From Peptococcaceae bacterium CEB3 (lineage in GTDB: Bacteria > Bacillota > Desulfitobacteriia > Desulfitobacteriales > Desulfitobacteriaceae), in NCBI GenBank assembly GCA_001029295.1, contig LDXJ01000027.1, positions 1 through 33,294 on the forward strand: a stretch of 33,294 nt of DNA, given 5' to 3'. The notes below the pieces were generated by a model. It was not told the DNA's origin, did no database searches, and was given only the letters and a program-made list of their open reading frames with translations. The position numbers and the translations under genes were made by a program. The first letter of the stretch is position 1, and each line of letters opens with the position of its first letter. This document shows, one piece after another, positions 1-9,004 of this stretch.

Positions 1-583
1 GGATTTCCAAGGGACATGCCTTGATTCCTTGAAGCAAAACATCATAAGCCAAGGCGAGTCGCCCAGCCCGCTTGATGTTCGACATAATCTGAGTTGAATC
101 CATTCTCTGTTCCTCGGTATCCAGTTGAGCGACTTCAATGAAGTGTTGAACGAGTGTTTCAAACTGTTGAAAGATCACACTTCCTTCCTTGGGGTGTTCC
201 AAGGTGTATTGATACAGTCTGGCCCGAAAATCATAGAAGGTTCTACGTGCAAAATAACGTTCGCCGATATTACGTAGGCCCAAGGCGTAGGAAATTTGAA
301 AGTCGTAGGCAAACGCATCAAAAAGCACTTCATCCGTAAAGTTCTTCAAATGCTTGATGATTTCGAGCGCAACCAAGATGTTGATAGGAAAATTGGGACG
401 TCCATTATCACTCGAATAAAGAGGAGAAAACAACCTCTCGTCAATCTGACAAAAAACATGCTTATAAAACAGTCCGGCCCAACTCTCTTCCAGTCTCTTT
501 TTATAGCGAGGGTCCATTCCACTTAAATTATTAAACAATTTCTCTTGTCTATGTAACGTATTCTCTCTAAACACGGCAAACAT
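1..583 (-). CDS. IS1182-type transposase, N-terminal part (runs off window)
   Basis: Reading leftwards from an ATG at 583, an uninterrupted frame of about 194 codons continues to the window edge. It opens MFAVFRENTLHRQEKLFNN and contains the stretches GRPNFPINILVALEIIKHL and ARRTFYDFRARLYQY, typical of the DUF772 N-terminal domain of IS1182-family transposases. The catalytic DDE domain would lie beyond the window, so completeness cannot be judged. The DNA is clearly more AT-rich than the neighbouring genes, which fits recent acquisition. The right end of the element probably lies between 640 and 720, but without the other end its terminal inverted repeat cannot be fixed. The family call rests on recalled family sequence, not on a search. 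Confidence 0.8.
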   Translation of the reverse strand, partial: MFAVFRENTLHRQEKLFNNLSGMDPRYKKRLEESWAGLFYKHVFCQIDERLFSPLYSSDNGRPNFPINILVALEIIKHLKNFTDEVLFDAFAYDFQISYALGLRNIGERYFARRTFYDFRARLYQYTLEHPKEGSVIFQQFETLVQHFIEVAQLDTEEQRMDSTQIMSNIKRAGRLALAYDVLLQGIKACPLEI

Positions 584-610
584 CACCTCAAATAACCATA
601 TGTGCAAGTT

Positions 611-632
611 ATATTCTGATACCTCAGAATAT
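611..632 (-). promoter_or_regulatory. Hairpin in the 5' leader of the transposase
   Basis: A perfect 9-bp inverted repeat (ATATTCTGA / TCAGAATAT, 4-nt loop) sits about 30 bp upstream of the transposase start codon. Hairpins in this position are common in insertion sequences, where they limit translation from transcripts entering from outside. That role is inferred here. Confidence 0.4.
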
Positions 633-816
633 CTCCGTCATACTGTACCAATTCGGCATACCAGGGGCGAATTCCTGCCTTTGGACCAAAAAATCAGGGG
701 GTTTCTGCACTGAAATCACACCTCTATTTTGCAGCTTCTGTCGGCTGGTTCATCCGGTCAGTCCGCAGTTATCCGTTGTACGCCCGCAAAAACCTCGCAG
801 TGAACCCTGCTCGGCC

Positions 817-929
817 CCGTAAGAGCCCGGAACAAGAACCCCCTGGGAACCGCAGTCCACGAGAGCCAGAGCCTCCCAAAAGCACAGTCCCCTGGAATCA
901 AAGTCCTCCTAAACCGCAGTCCCCCGGAA
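817..929. repeat. Seven-unit degenerate 16-bp tandem repeat
   Basis: Read on the minus strand, seven consecutive units of 16 bp (one is 17 bp) follow a pattern like TTCCGGGGGACTGCGG, with 6-12 matches between units. The array begins about 30 bp past the stop codon of the phospholipase-like gene. Apart from this array, I see only the IS flank in 584-958 and no gene. A proline-rich plus-strand frame across it is a by-product of the repeat. Confidence 0.7.
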
Positions 930-958
930 CCAGGGCCCCCCCTATGTCTCCTAAGCTT

Positions 959-1942
959 CTAAGGAGATTTCTGCAGGCTCCTGCTGATATCCTCCTCCAG
1001 GAAATATTTCATCTCCCGCACCGGCACGTAGGCCAGCCCGGTTTCCAAAGAAACGGGAGGAAAGGTGCGCAAAAAATCCGCCCAAGCCTGCGGGGCACGT
1101 GCCCCCAGTTTGTTGAAGAGGTCGATCGCTTTCTCGACGCTGACAACGAAGAGGTCGGGCAGTTGAGTCTCGTTCAGATCTCCGCTCACCGGATGGCGCC
1201 AGGCTGCTCGAGTCTCAAAAAAAGACAGGTTAAGAGGCTGCGGGTAAAAAAGCGCTTCCAATTTAGCGCTGCCCGGGTGTCCCAACCTGCGATAGAACCG
1301 CAAAATCCGCCAAGGAACGGACCACTTGAACGCACTCTGCAGAAGCCGCTGATTGCGCCAAGCCCGCCAAAAATGCCTGCGGCTCCCTTCATCCCCGGCA
1401 GGCGCGTAACGCTGGATTAAAAGACTCAAGGCCTCCTTACCGCGCCGGCCCGCAGAACGCCACAAGCCGGCCAAACTCTGGGGATAGCGCAAAGGCTGGC
1501 GGGTCTGCAGCCAAAGATCCAACCCTGTCTCCAAGAGGCGGTGGTGAAACACAGCCCGATTGCGCCGGACCGGGTCGGGGTCAAAGTAATTGCCGCTTAA
1601 ATAGTAGACCGCGGGATGAAAGGTGCTGTCCGTCACAAAGTGCGTCAACATCCCCAAGCAGAAAGCCAAAAGATAATCTTTCCCCGGCTCCCGCAAGGAC
1701 TCGGTCAATATATCACAGAGCGGAACCAGGGTATTTTCCCCGTTCACCCCGTGCAAGTGATTGCCCATGCGTTCCAAGCTCGCTCCGGCCGGTGTCGATA
1801 AATCATAAAACGGAATGTCATGAGCCACCGCGCCCAAGTAATAAAGGTCTGGCGCTTGGGCAATTAAATCGCGCACCGGCCCCGCCACTCCCCCGCTGAC
1901 CACTCCGCGGGCCACCTGCCAATGGGTCAATTCTTTGGGCAT
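959..1942 (-). CDS. Zinc-dependent phospholipase C family protein
   Basis: This 327-residue protein opens MPKELTHWQVA and continues with PDLYYLGAVAHDIPFYDL and, near residue 100, LTHFVTDSTFHPAVYY. These His/Asp positions match the metal-binding pattern of the Zn_dep_PLPC domain (PF00882). No signal peptide is visible, so a cytoplasmic or membrane-peripheral enzyme is likelier than a secreted toxin-type phospholipase. The domain fills the first half, and the C-terminal half (Arg/Trp-rich) is unassigned. The ATG at 1942 is preceded by a weak purine-rich site and overlaps the 3' end of the small ORF upstream, suggesting translational coupling if that ORF is real. The substrate is not predictable. 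Confidence 0.75.
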   Translation of the reverse strand: MPKELTHWQVARGVVSGGVAGPVRDLIAQAPDLYYLGAVAHDIPFYDLSTPAGASLERMGNHLHGVNGENTLVPLCDILTESLREPGKDYLLAFCLGMLTHFVTDSTFHPAVYYLSGNYFDPDPVRRNRAVFHHRLLETGLDLWLQTRQPLRYPQSLAGLWRSAGRRGKEALSLLIQRYAPAGDEGSRRHFWRAWRNQRLLQSAFKWSVPWRILRFYRRLGHPGSAKLEALFYPQPLNLSFFETRAAWRHPVSGDLNETQLPDLFVVSVEKAIDLFNKLGARAPQAWADFLRTFPPVSLETGLAYVPVREMKYFLEEDISRSLQKSP

Positions 1943-2187
1943 CCCCTGTCACCCCATTTTCCGCACCCTCGCATCTCGATCCCGATGTACCCGCTCAGGC
2001 TACACCCGCCATGCTCTAAAGAAGCCGCCCCCGGATCTTTATTATTATTCTTCTGTCGCAAGGAATATCCTTCTGCGGATCCCCTTCTAACAAATAAGTA
2101 GACTAAAACCCCCACCGGAAGGAGAACGAGGGCGATGTTCGCCACGAGGGAGCCCAGGCTGATCTTCCACCCTGCGCGGTACGCCAT
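1927..2187 (-). CDS. Possible small single-pass membrane protein
   Basis: An 86-codon frame starts MAYRAGWKISLGSLVANIA and has one hydrophobic segment of about 20 residues, ending at VYLFVRR, followed by a polar glycine-rich tail. I recognise no family. It lies between the transporter gene and the phospholipase-like gene, in the same direction, and overlaps the latter's start by 16 bp. The ribosome site is poor, and a longer frame runs back to 2259 without a better start. It could be a chance open frame in GC-rich DNA. Confidence 0.3.
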   Translation of the reverse strand: MAYRAGWKISLGSLVANIALVLLPVGVLVYLFVRRGSAEGYSLRQKNNNKDPGAASLEHGGCSLSGYIGIEMRGCGKWGDRGCPKN

Positions 2188-2233
2188 CAGGCAGCGTTCC
2201 CGGCATTTCCCCGGGCGGACGCAAGAGAAAAAC

Positions 2234-3208
2234 CTAACGTGCGAAATTTGCCTGTTCAACCTCCGAAACTACCGGCACCGGCTCGTTTCTCATGAGCGAG
2301 AGCTGCAGTACAGCCAACCAGACGATCGCAAAGCCGACCCACTGCCCAAGATCGATGGTCTGGTGCAGTACGAGCCAGTTAAGGAGGAGGCCGGTCGCCG
2401 GGAAAGCGAGTTCGGCGATGGTTGCATATGAGGCCCGGACGCCGTCCAATCCCCGATAATAGAGCAAAAGGCTAATGAGGCTCGGCACGAGAGCCTGGAA
2501 CAGCAGGTTGGCCCAAACAGGCGCCAGGGTAAGCGCTTGACCGACGTTCTGCCAGTTCGGATGCTGGGCTAAGACGATGACGGTCAAAAAGGGCAGGGCA
2601 ACGGCGAATCTAAGCGCAGTCGTTGTCGTAAAGGAAACCTTGCCGACTAGGCGCTTACCCATGACGGTCGAGCCGCCCCAGAGCGCGGCCGCGCCGATGG
2701 CGAACAGCGAACCGGCGAGCCGCGTCATGTCGCCGCCGGCCCCGGGAAGATGGAAGCCGAAGGTGAGCAGATAAGCGCCTGCGAGCGTCACGGCGAACAA
2801 AGGCCAGTAAGCTTTCCGCATGCGTTCCTTGAGCATCCAGGAAGCGAGAAGGACAGCGAAGATCGGCTGGAGCTTTTGCAGGATGAGGACAACGTTGGGA
2901 TTCCCGTAAGTAAAGCCGGCCGTAAAGAGAATAGAAGCCAAGGCGGACCCTCCCCAGGCGATGAAGAGAACCGCGACCCAGTCGCCTGCATTCAGGTACT
3001 TGAGTTCGTGCCGTTTCCAGATGAGGACAGGTGCGGCAAAGAGGAACAAGACCATGTGTTCCAACCAGACGATTTGTGAAGATGTCACGTGGTGCAGGAG
3101 CGCGACGATAAAGACAGCGTCCAGGCCCCACATGGCCGCTCCGAGGGCAATCAACCAGATGGCCCCGCGCGATGCTTGTTTTGTTTCAGTCAACCCAAAC
3201 CACTCCAT
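2234..3208 (-). CDS. impX: EamA/DMT-family transporter, probable ImpX-type flavin transporter
   Basis: About 324 residues with some ten hydrophobic segments arranged as two EamA repeats (first about residues 15-150, second about 170-305), typical of the drug/metabolite transporter superfamily. The open frame extends to 3295, but that extension lies inside a rho-independent terminator, so the start must be downstream: ATG at 3208, or a TTG at 3193 that has a GGAG site nine bases before it. An FMN riboswitch precedes the gene. EamA transporters under FMN riboswitches (ImpX) have been described in Desulfitobacterium and Fusobacterium and proposed to import riboflavin or a related flavin. The symbol rests on that context. 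The cargo is not visible in the protein itself. Confidence 0.75.
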   Translation of the reverse strand: MEWFGLTETKQASRGAIWLIALGAAMWGLDAVFIVALLHHVTSSQIVWLEHMVLFLFAAPVLIWKRHELKYLNAGDWVAVLFIAWGGSALASILFTAGFTYGNPNVVLILQKLQPIFAVLLASWMLKERMRKAYWPLFAVTLAGAYLLTFGFHLPGAGGDMTRLAGSLFAIGAAALWGGSTVMGKRLVGKVSFTTTTALRFAVALPFLTVIVLAQHPNWQNVGQALTLAPVWANLLFQALVPSLISLLLYYRGLDGVRASYATIAELAFPATGLLLNWLVLHQTIDLGQWVGFAIVWLAVLQLSLMRNEPVPVVSEVEQANFAR

Positions 3209-3255
3209 ATCATTGCAATGTTTGAATCGAATCTTCTTAGAAAGGCCTGTGTACA

Positions 3256-3295
3256 GCAAAAATACCCCGGGGAAATCGCTATTTCCGCGGGGCAT
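3256..3295 (-). terminator. Rho-independent terminator of the FMN riboswitch
   Basis: A 15-bp stem with one mismatch (5' arm ATGCCCCGCGGAAAT, loop AGCG) is followed on the minus strand by five T residues. It lies between the aptamer and the transporter start, as expected for FMN-induced premature termination. Confidence 0.85.
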
Positions 3296-3341
3296 ACACT
3301 CAGCACTAGGGATGACCGTTTGGCCTTACCCAGTTTCTTTT

Positions 3342-3486
3342 ACCTTCTTCCATCCGGACTGTACCGTCGGCCTTGGATTCTCACCAAGTCAGTCGGTGCG
3401 TCTAACGGCCGCACCGAGTCGCGGGCTGGATTGCGCAGGCAATCATCACCGCCGGTCGGGAATTTCACCCTGCCCCGAAGATTCAT
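3342..3486 (-). ncRNA. FMN riboswitch (RFN element)
   Basis: The minus strand shows the hallmark RFN segments in order: CTTCGGGGCAGGGTGAAATT, CCCGACCGGCGGT, the P4-P5 region ending with TGGTGAGAATCCAAGGCCGA, CGGTACAGTCCGGATG, and a closing GAAGAAGG that pairs with the initial CTTC. Spacing and helices agree with the known aptamer. With the terminator downstream it is a transcriptional OFF switch: high FMN should shut down the transporter. Confidence 0.95.
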
Positions 3487-3500
3487 ATTCAACTGAAGTC

Positions 3501-3508
3501 AGTATAGC
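3501..3508 (-). promoter_or_regulatory. Extended -10 promoter for the riboswitch transcript
   Basis: TGCTATACT on the minus strand (TG at 3507-3508, TATACT at 3501-3506) is an extended -10 site. The predicted start falls about 10 bases before the aptamer's first helix. No convincing -35 is seen. Confidence 0.55.
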
Positions 3509-3556
3509 ATAAGGCGAAAAATAATGGTAGAGTGGAAACAAAGGAGGTTCAGGCAG

Positions 3557-5386
3557 ATGGATACCAACAAAGCCCTCACAGTCCTGCAAAGGTACTTTGG
3601 CTATTCCTCTTTTCGCCCGGGACAGCAAAAAGCGGTTGAGTCCCTTCTCGGGGGACGGGATACGCTGGCCGTCATGCCCACCGGAGCCGGGAAATCTTTG
3701 GCCTACCAGATTCCCGCGCTATTACGGGAAGGTTTAACGCTTGTGATTTCCCCTCTGATCTCCCTGATGAAGGACCAAGTGGATGCCCTCAGTCAGATGG
3801 GAGTTCCCGCCGCCTTCATTAATAGCACACTGTCCCCGCAAGAAGCGGCCGAGCGCTTTCGCCAGGTGCGAACGGGCGAGTGCAAGCTCCTTTACCTCGC
3901 GCCGGAGAGGCTGGAAAACGAGAGCTTTCTGAGGCTGCTCACGCAAGTGGATATTTCCTTTCTCGCGGTTGATGAGGCGCACTGTGTTTCGCAATGGGGG
4001 CATGACTTCCGGCCGAGCTATCTCCAGATTGGCCCCTTCATCCGAACATTGCCGGAGCGGCCGGTGCTGGGGGCTTTCACCGCGACCGCAACGGAAGAGG
4101 TGAAAAAGGATATTGTTCACCTCTTAGGTTTGCGCGAGCCCCAGGTTTTGGTGACCGGTTTTGACCGGCCTAATTTGAACTTTACGGTACTCCGCGGTGA
4201 GAACAAGCGGGAGTTTGTCTTGTCGCAGGTCCGGGCCAAGCAAGGTATGCCGGGGATTATATATGCCGCCACGCGCAAGGAAGTGGACAGGATTACAGAT
4301 GTTCTCCGGTTAAAGGGAATAGCCGCCGCTAAGTATCACGCGGGCTTAAACGATACGGAACGGGGGGAGAGTCAGGATGACTTTCTCTTTGACCGCAAAG
4401 AGGTTATGGTGGCGACCAACGCTTTCGGCATGGGCATTGACAAGTCGAACGTGCGCTATGTCATCCACTACAACATGCCCAAGAACATGGAAAGCTATTA
4501 CCAGGAAGCGGGTCGCGCCGGGCGGGACGGAGAACCGGCGGAATGCGTTCTGCTCTTTGGCCCTGAAGACGTTCAGACCCAGCGCTACTTAATTGAGCAA
4601 ACCGCTTTTGGGCCGCGCCAAGACCGGGAATTGGACAAACTGCAGCACATGGTTGATTATTGCCATACCGACCGTTGCCTGCGCCAGTGGATTCTGCGCT
4701 ACTTTGGGGAAGAAGACGCTCCGGAGAGCTGCAACAACTGCAGCAATTGCGACGACCGCCGGGAAACGGTAGATATTACGGTGGAAACCCAAAAGATTCT
4801 TTCTTGTGTTTATCGCCTTCGTGGACGGTTTGGCGCGACGCTTGTGGCCGATGTTCTGAAAGGCGCTGCGACGAAAAAGATCCGCGAGCTGAATCTGGAC
4901 AAGCTGTCCACTTACAAGATCATGCCGAAAACCTCAACTCAGGAGATCAAGGATCTGATCAGTTATCTCATCGCCGAGAACTACCTGAGGCTTGCCGGCG
5001 GGCAATATCCGGTCGTCCAGCTGGCGCCGAAGGCCTTGCCCGTCCTGAAAGGGAAAGAGGAAGTATGGCAGAGGCGGCTCCCTCAGCCGGAAAAACTGGA
5101 GAGCGGCGCTCCGGACCTGTTCGAGTGCCTGCGCCGTTTGAGAATGGAATTGGCGCGGGTGGAAAAAGTGCCTCCGTATCTCATTTTTGCCGACAGCACG
5201 CTCAGGGAAATGGCGGAAGCGGGCCCTTTAGAGCGCTCGCACTTGCTTCGGATTACAGGGGTCGGAGAGAAGAAACTGGCCAAGTACGGAGACGTTTTTC
5301 TCGCGGAAATCCGCCGCTTCCGGGAGCAGCTGGACTCGGAAGGCTCTGCGGGAAGAAACCTGGGAAAGCGGGACAGAGACGGTTAG
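3557..5386 (+). CDS. recQ: ATP-dependent DNA helicase RecQ
   Basis: A 3'-5' DNA helicase of recombination and fork repair, 609 residues. Walker A TGAGKS is at residues 42-47 and the DEAH box at 139-142 (VDEAHCVSQWGHDFR). Helicase motifs continue with GFDRPNL, ATNAFGMGIDKSNVR and YQEAGRAGRDG. A zinc-binding cysteine cluster (CHTDRC...CNNCSNC) opens the RQC domain, and a C-terminal HRDC domain covers about residues 510-585. The open frame reaches back to 3524, but AAGGAGG lies nine bases before the ATG at 3557, which decides the start. It is the only plus-strand gene in the first 20 kb. It diverges from the riboswitch unit and converges on aroA, so it is probably transcribed alone. Confidence 0.97.
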   Translation: MDTNKALTVLQRYFGYSSFRPGQQKAVESLLGGRDTLAVMPTGAGKSLAYQIPALLREGLTLVISPLISLMKDQVDALSQMGVPAAFINSTLSPQEAAERFRQVRTGECKLLYLAPERLENESFLRLLTQVDISFLAVDEAHCVSQWGHDFRPSYLQIGPFIRTLPERPVLGAFTATATEEVKKDIVHLLGLREPQVLVTGFDRPNLNFTVLRGENKREFVLSQVRAKQGMPGIIYAATRKEVDRITDVLRLKGIAAAKYHAGLNDTERGESQDDFLFDRKEVMVATNAFGMGIDKSNVRYVIHYNMPKNMESYYQEAGRAGRDGEPAECVLLFGPEDVQTQRYLIEQTAFGPRQDRELDKLQHMVDYCHTDRCLRQWILRYFGEEDAPESCNNCSNCDDRRETVDITVETQKILSCVYRLRGRFGATLVADVLKGAATKKIRELNLDKLSTYKIMPKTSTQEIKDLISYLIAENYLRLAGGQYPVVQLAPKALPVLKGKEEVWQRRLPQPEKLESGAPDLFECLRRLRMELARVEKVPPYLIFADSTLREMAEAGPLERSHLLRITGVGEKKLAKYGDVFLAEIRRFREQLDSEGSAGRNLGKRDRDG

Positions 5387-5430
5387 CTATTTCACCATCC
5401 GGGCCGTGTTGGCAAAACACAGCGCCAGGG

Positions 5431-6720
5431 TCAGCGCTGCACGATCCGGGCTAAAACCGTAAGAAAATCAGGGAAAGAAACAGACGCCGCGTCCATGCCC
5501 TCGACCGCAACCCCGTCGCGGGAGAGAAGACCGGCCACCGCCCAAGACATGGCCAAGCGGTGATCACCGTAACTCTTGGCCCTTCCGCCCGGCAAGCGCT
5601 TTTTTCCCCTGATGCGCAGGCCGTCCGGAAGTTCCTCAATAGCCGCACCCAGGCCCCTGAGGCCATCCGCCACTGTCTTGATCCGGTCCGTCTCCTTCAC
5701 CCTTAACTCAGCCGCATCGCGTATCACGGTCTCTCCCTCAGCCAAACTGGCCGCAACGGCCAAAATCGGGATCTCGTCGATGAGGCGGGGAATGATCTCC
5801 CCGGAAACCTCTGTTCCATGCAAATCGGCCGGACGTACGCGTAAAGTGGCCCTGGCTTCACCGGCGAGTTCCCGCTCCGCCAGCACTTCAATATCAGCTC
5901 CCATCCGGCGGAGGACATCGAGCACTCCTGTCCGCGTCTGATTCATACCCACCTCCGGCAGGACGATCTCTCCCCGGCCGGCCAGACTTCCCAAGACGAG
6001 GAAAAAAGCGGCTGAAGAAATATCCGCCGGGACCGCCACCGTTTGCCCTCTCAGGCGGGAACCCCCGCGGACCTGCACCCTCCTGCCCTCTACCGTCACC
6101 GGGACCCCGAAAGCCCGCAGCATTCTCTCCGTATGGTCACGGGAAACCTGCGGTTCCTCGACACTTGTCAGTCCGTCCGCGCCAAGGCCCGCCAGGAGCA
6201 GGGCGGATTTCACCTGAGCGGATGCCACCTCCGTGCGGTGAGCGCAACCCTTGAGCCCGCCTCCGCGGATAGTTAAAGGAACAAAATCGCCGTTGCGGCG
6301 CCCGATGATCGTCGCCCCCATCCGTTTCAAGGGATCCGTGACTCGGCGCATGGGCCTTTGCCTGATGGAGGCGTCCCCGCTGAGCGTCGACGCAAAGGGA
6401 CAGGAGGCAAGTGCCCCTAACAACAAGCGGGCCGTGGTTCCCGAATTTCCCACATCCAGGACATCTTCCGGCTCTTGCCAGTTGGCCGTTCCCCTTCCCC
6501 GCAGCCAGACCTCGCTCTCCCGGCGTTCCCAGGTTACGCCCAGCTTGGCCAAGCAAGCCAAGGTGCTCAGGCAATCCTCCCCGGCCAAAAAGTTGGTAAT
6601 CCGGGTTTCCCCTTCAGCCATCCCGCCGAACAAGGCCGCCCGGTGCGAGATCGATTTGTCTCCCGGGACGGTCACCGTTCCCTCCACCGCGGAAGCCGGC
6701 TGGAACAAGATTCCACTCAT
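5431..6720 (-). CDS. aroA: 3-phosphoshikimate 1-carboxyvinyltransferase (EPSP synthase)
   Basis: Transfers enolpyruvyl from phosphoenolpyruvate to shikimate-3-phosphate, the sixth shikimate step. 429 residues, normal for the family. GDKSISHRAAL (residues 20-30) carries the phosphate-binding Lys/Ser, GNSGTTARLL (91-100) is the PEP-binding loop, and KETDRIKTVADGLRGLGA lies in the C-terminal half. The GNSGTTxRL form resembles the class II enzymes of many Gram-positive bacteria. GGGAGG just before the ATG supports the start. It is the last gene of aroF-tyrA-aroA, two bases after tyrA. No clear terminator is seen between it and the convergent recQ. Confidence 0.97.
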   Translation of the reverse strand: MSGILFQPASAVEGTVTVPGDKSISHRAALFGGMAEGETRITNFLAGEDCLSTLACLAKLGVTWERRESEVWLRGRGTANWQEPEDVLDVGNSGTTARLLLGALASCPFASTLSGDASIRQRPMRRVTDPLKRMGATIIGRRNGDFVPLTIRGGGLKGCAHRTEVASAQVKSALLLAGLGADGLTSVEEPQVSRDHTERMLRAFGVPVTVEGRRVQVRGGSRLRGQTVAVPADISSAAFFLVLGSLAGRGEIVLPEVGMNQTRTGVLDVLRRMGADIEVLAERELAGEARATLRVRPADLHGTEVSGEIIPRLIDEIPILAVAASLAEGETVIRDAAELRVKETDRIKTVADGLRGLGAAIEELPDGLRIRGKKRLPGGRAKSYGDHRLAMSWAVAGLLSRDGVAVEGMDAASVSFPDFLTVLARIVQR

Positions 6721-6721
6721 C

Positions 6722-7621
6722 CTAATCCTCCCACCTCATTGTCCGGCGCACCCGGGCCGCGGCCCGGAAAGATCCGGCGATTCCCTCTCCGTCCCCGCTC
6801 AAGAGGCGGCCCTTAAGCTCGTCCAGCCGTTTCTGCCAACACTCGAGTCCCGCGAGAATCGCCGTCCGATTTTTGAGCGCAATCTCCCGCCACATCTCGG
6901 GGGAACTCTCCGCCACGCGCGTCGCTTCGCGAAAGCTGGGCCCGGCCAGTTCCAGAGCCGAATCCCCTTCCCGGGAAATATCCTCCGCCGCCAGGGCCAA
7001 AGCCACGGCCAGAAAATGCGGCACATGGCTCACCAGCGCCACTTCCTCGTCATGCCTTTCCCGCCCGCGCAGGACCACATGAGCCCCCATATCTTCCAAA
7101 AGCGCTGTCAGTTTAAAGAGGGCATCTTCCCGGCAGCCCTCCGGCGTCAGCACGTAGGGGTAGCCTTGGAATAAGTCCGGCGTTGCGGCCTGAATACCGG
7201 ATTTTTCCGAACCTGCCATCGGGTGCCCGCCGATGAAACAGACGTCCTTGCCTAAAAGTTCGGGCATTTCGGCGCAGATCTCCGCTTTTAGGCTGCCGAC
7301 ATCCGTAATGATTGCCCCCGGCCGGATTTTCCCGCCCAGCCGTGCCAAACTCGGCCGAAGCAGCGGCAGGGGGAGCGCTAACACAATGAAATCAAAATCA
7401 AGACGCTGCGGTATACTCAAATAGCCTTCATCGATCCAGCCCATTTCCCGGGCCCGCTCCAAGCTGTCAGGACTGTGATCGACGGCCGAAACCCGCCAGC
7501 CCCGCCTATGTAGGGCCCCGGCCCAGGAACCCCCGATTAAGCCGAGACCCACTACACAGGCTTGCGGGCTGCTGTCTCCCAGCCAACCCGGGGAGAGCCG
7601 CTCCCGCTCAAGGCCTGACAC
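6722..7621 (-). CDS. tyrA: Prephenate dehydrogenase
   Basis: Oxidatively decarboxylates prephenate to 4-hydroxyphenylpyruvate for tyrosine synthesis, using NAD(P)+. 299 residues. The Rossmann motif VVGLGLIGGS lies at residues 23-32, and GGHPMAGSEKSG (131-142) is the prephenate-binding signature with its conserved His. There is no C-terminal ACT domain, so feedback by tyrosine through such a domain is not expected. Translation starts at a GTG that shares one base with the aroF stop, with an AAAGGGG site upstream, so the two are probably translationally coupled. Confidence 0.96.
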   Translation of the reverse strand: MSGLERERLSPGWLGDSSPQACVVGLGLIGGSWAGALHRRGWRVSAVDHSPDSLERAREMGWIDEGYLSIPQRLDFDFIVLALPLPLLRPSLARLGGKIRPGAIITDVGSLKAEICAEMPELLGKDVCFIGGHPMAGSEKSGIQAATPDLFQGYPYVLTPEGCREDALFKLTALLEDMGAHVVLRGRERHDEEVALVSHVPHFLAVALALAAEDISREGDSALELAGPSFREATRVAESSPEMWREIALKNRTAILAGLECWQKRLDELKGRLLSGDGEGIAGSFRAAARVRRTMRWED

Positions 7622-8649
7622 TATAGAACAGCCCCTTTCAGTTCGCGATCCAGCACCTGGGCCAAGCGTGACAAATCGCGCATCATCAGGCGGAAATTCT
7701 CCGGAGTCAGAGACTGTTTGCCGTCGGAGAGGGCTTTTTCCGGCTGAGGATGGACTTCCACGATCAGCCCGTCGGCTCCGGCAGCCAAGGCCGCCTTCGC
7801 CATGGGGGCCACCAGATTCCAGCGCCCAGTTCCATGACTGGGGTCAACAATGACCGGAAGATGGGAAAGCTCATGCAGGGCCGGCACCATGCTCAGATCC
7901 AAAGTATTGCGGGTGTATTCCTCGAACGTGCGGATGCCGCGTTCACAAAACATGACCCGGTAATTGCCCCCATCCATGATATATTCCGCGGCCATCATCC
8001 ACTCTTCCAGGGTCGAGGAGGGACCGCGCTTAAGGAGAACCGGGCGGTCCACTTTGGCCACTTCCTTTAAGAGGTAGAAGTTTTGCATGTTGCGCGCCCC
8101 GATTTGCAAGACGTCGGCATAAGAAGCCACCAATTCCACATCCCTGACATCCATGACCTCGGTGACAATCAGAAGGCCGGTCTCTTCGCGCGCTTCGGCC
8201 ATATAGCGCAATCCTTCTTCACCCAACCCCTGGAAAGCATAGGGGGAAGTCCTGGGCTTAAAAGCGCCGCCCCGCAGGAAGGTCGCTCCCGCCTCGCGTA
8301 CCCGGTGGGCCGTCTCCAGAAGCTGACTCCTGCTTTCCACCGCACAGGGGCCGGCCATGACGTGAATCTGCGAACCCCCGATTTCATAATCCCCGATTTT
8401 GATAATGCTGTCGGAAGGATGAAACTCCCGGCTTACGAGTTTGTAGGGTGCCAATATTGCTACCACCTTCTCCACCCAAGGTAAAGCCTCAAGATCCAAC
8501 GCTTCAAGGTGCGAACGGTCCCCGATCGCGCCGATCAGGGTTTTTTCCACGCCCTGTGAAAGGTGAACCTTGAACCCGTGTTCAGTCAGCCTATCCGTCG
8601 TTTCTTTGATTTCGGCTTCTCCGCTGCCGTGCTTCAGTACAATGATCAT
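7621..8649 (-). CDS. aroF: 3-deoxy-7-phosphoheptulonate synthase, type I-beta
   Basis: Condenses PEP and erythrose-4-phosphate, the committed step of the shikimate pathway. 342 residues. Residues 1-70 ([14 protein letters not shown]...) form the ferredoxin-like regulatory domain of Bacillus/Thermotoga-type enzymes, followed by the TIM barrel with [36 protein letters not shown] and DPSHGTGRW. The start at 8649 is preferred over the upstream ATG at 8664 because GAGGG lies eight bases before it. It leads aroF-tyrA-aroA and follows a long leader with two promoters and an attenuator-like terminator. Confidence 0.96.
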   Translation of the reverse strand: MIIVLKHGSGEAEIKETTDRLTEHGFKVHLSQGVEKTLIGAIGDRSHLEALDLEALPWVEKVVAILAPYKLVSREFHPSDSIIKIGDYEIGGSQIHVMAGPCAVESRSQLLETAHRVREAGATFLRGGAFKPRTSPYAFQGLGEEGLRYMAEAREETGLLIVTEVMDVRDVELVASYADVLQIGARNMQNFYLLKEVAKVDRPVLLKRGPSSTLEEWMMAAEYIMDGGNYRVMFCERGIRTFEEYTRNTLDLSMVPALHELSHLPVIVDPSHGTGRWNLVAPMAKAALAAGADGLIVEVHPQPEKALSDGKQSLTPENFRLMMRDLSRLAQVLDRELKGAVL

Positions 8650-8877
8650 CTCTTTTTCCCTCATCTTTCTACCATACTGGCCATGCTGCTGTCCCCGGGG
8701 GAGCGTTCACTCTGTAGCGCCGTTCCGTACTGTCGTGTCTTGCCGTAAGTTGAGTCGTGGCGTTCGTTGATTCGTGCCGCATTGTTGCTCCGATAGCAAC
8801 GATTGTCCGAACGATCCCGTTTTGTCACTCCAAACTATTACCCTAATTATTCTGTTGTGTCGTTCTAGCCTAATGGT

Positions 8878-8906
8878 ATTTTATTCTATTCTATTGTCTT
8901 AGGCAA
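8878..8906 (-). promoter_or_regulatory. Proximal aroF promoter
   Basis: On the minus strand TTGCCT (8901-8906), a 17-bp spacer and TAAAAT (8878-8883) match a housekeeping promoter. It would give a leader of about 220 nt that bypasses the terminator at 9005-9038. Confidence 0.6.
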
Positions 8907-8918
8907 AATTTGGTTCCC

Positions 8919-8940
8919 CCGGCGGGACCTCGCCCGCCGG
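8919..8940 (-). other. GC-only hairpin in the aroF leader
   Basis: A perfect 8-bp CCGGCGGG/CCCGCCGG stem with a 6-nt loop lies between the leader terminator and the proximal promoter. No T-run follows directly, so it is not a standard terminator. In the rest of 8650-9328 I see only leader sequence, with no credible ORF. Confidence 0.5.
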
Positions 8941-9004
8941 CCCCGCCGAAAACCCAGGCATTCCGAGCTGGACCCAGTGCCGATAAAAGCAAAAGCAGCC
9001 TGAG

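Noticed and set aside
776-1420. Proline-rich plus-strand open frame
   Set aside because: It is antisense to the phospholipase-like gene and to the 16-bp tandem repeat. It has no ribosome site and its composition is explained by the repeat.
3209-3295. N-terminal extension of the EamA transporter
   Set aside because: The extra codons coincide with the riboswitch terminator hairpin and its T-run, so they would not be in a useful translated message.
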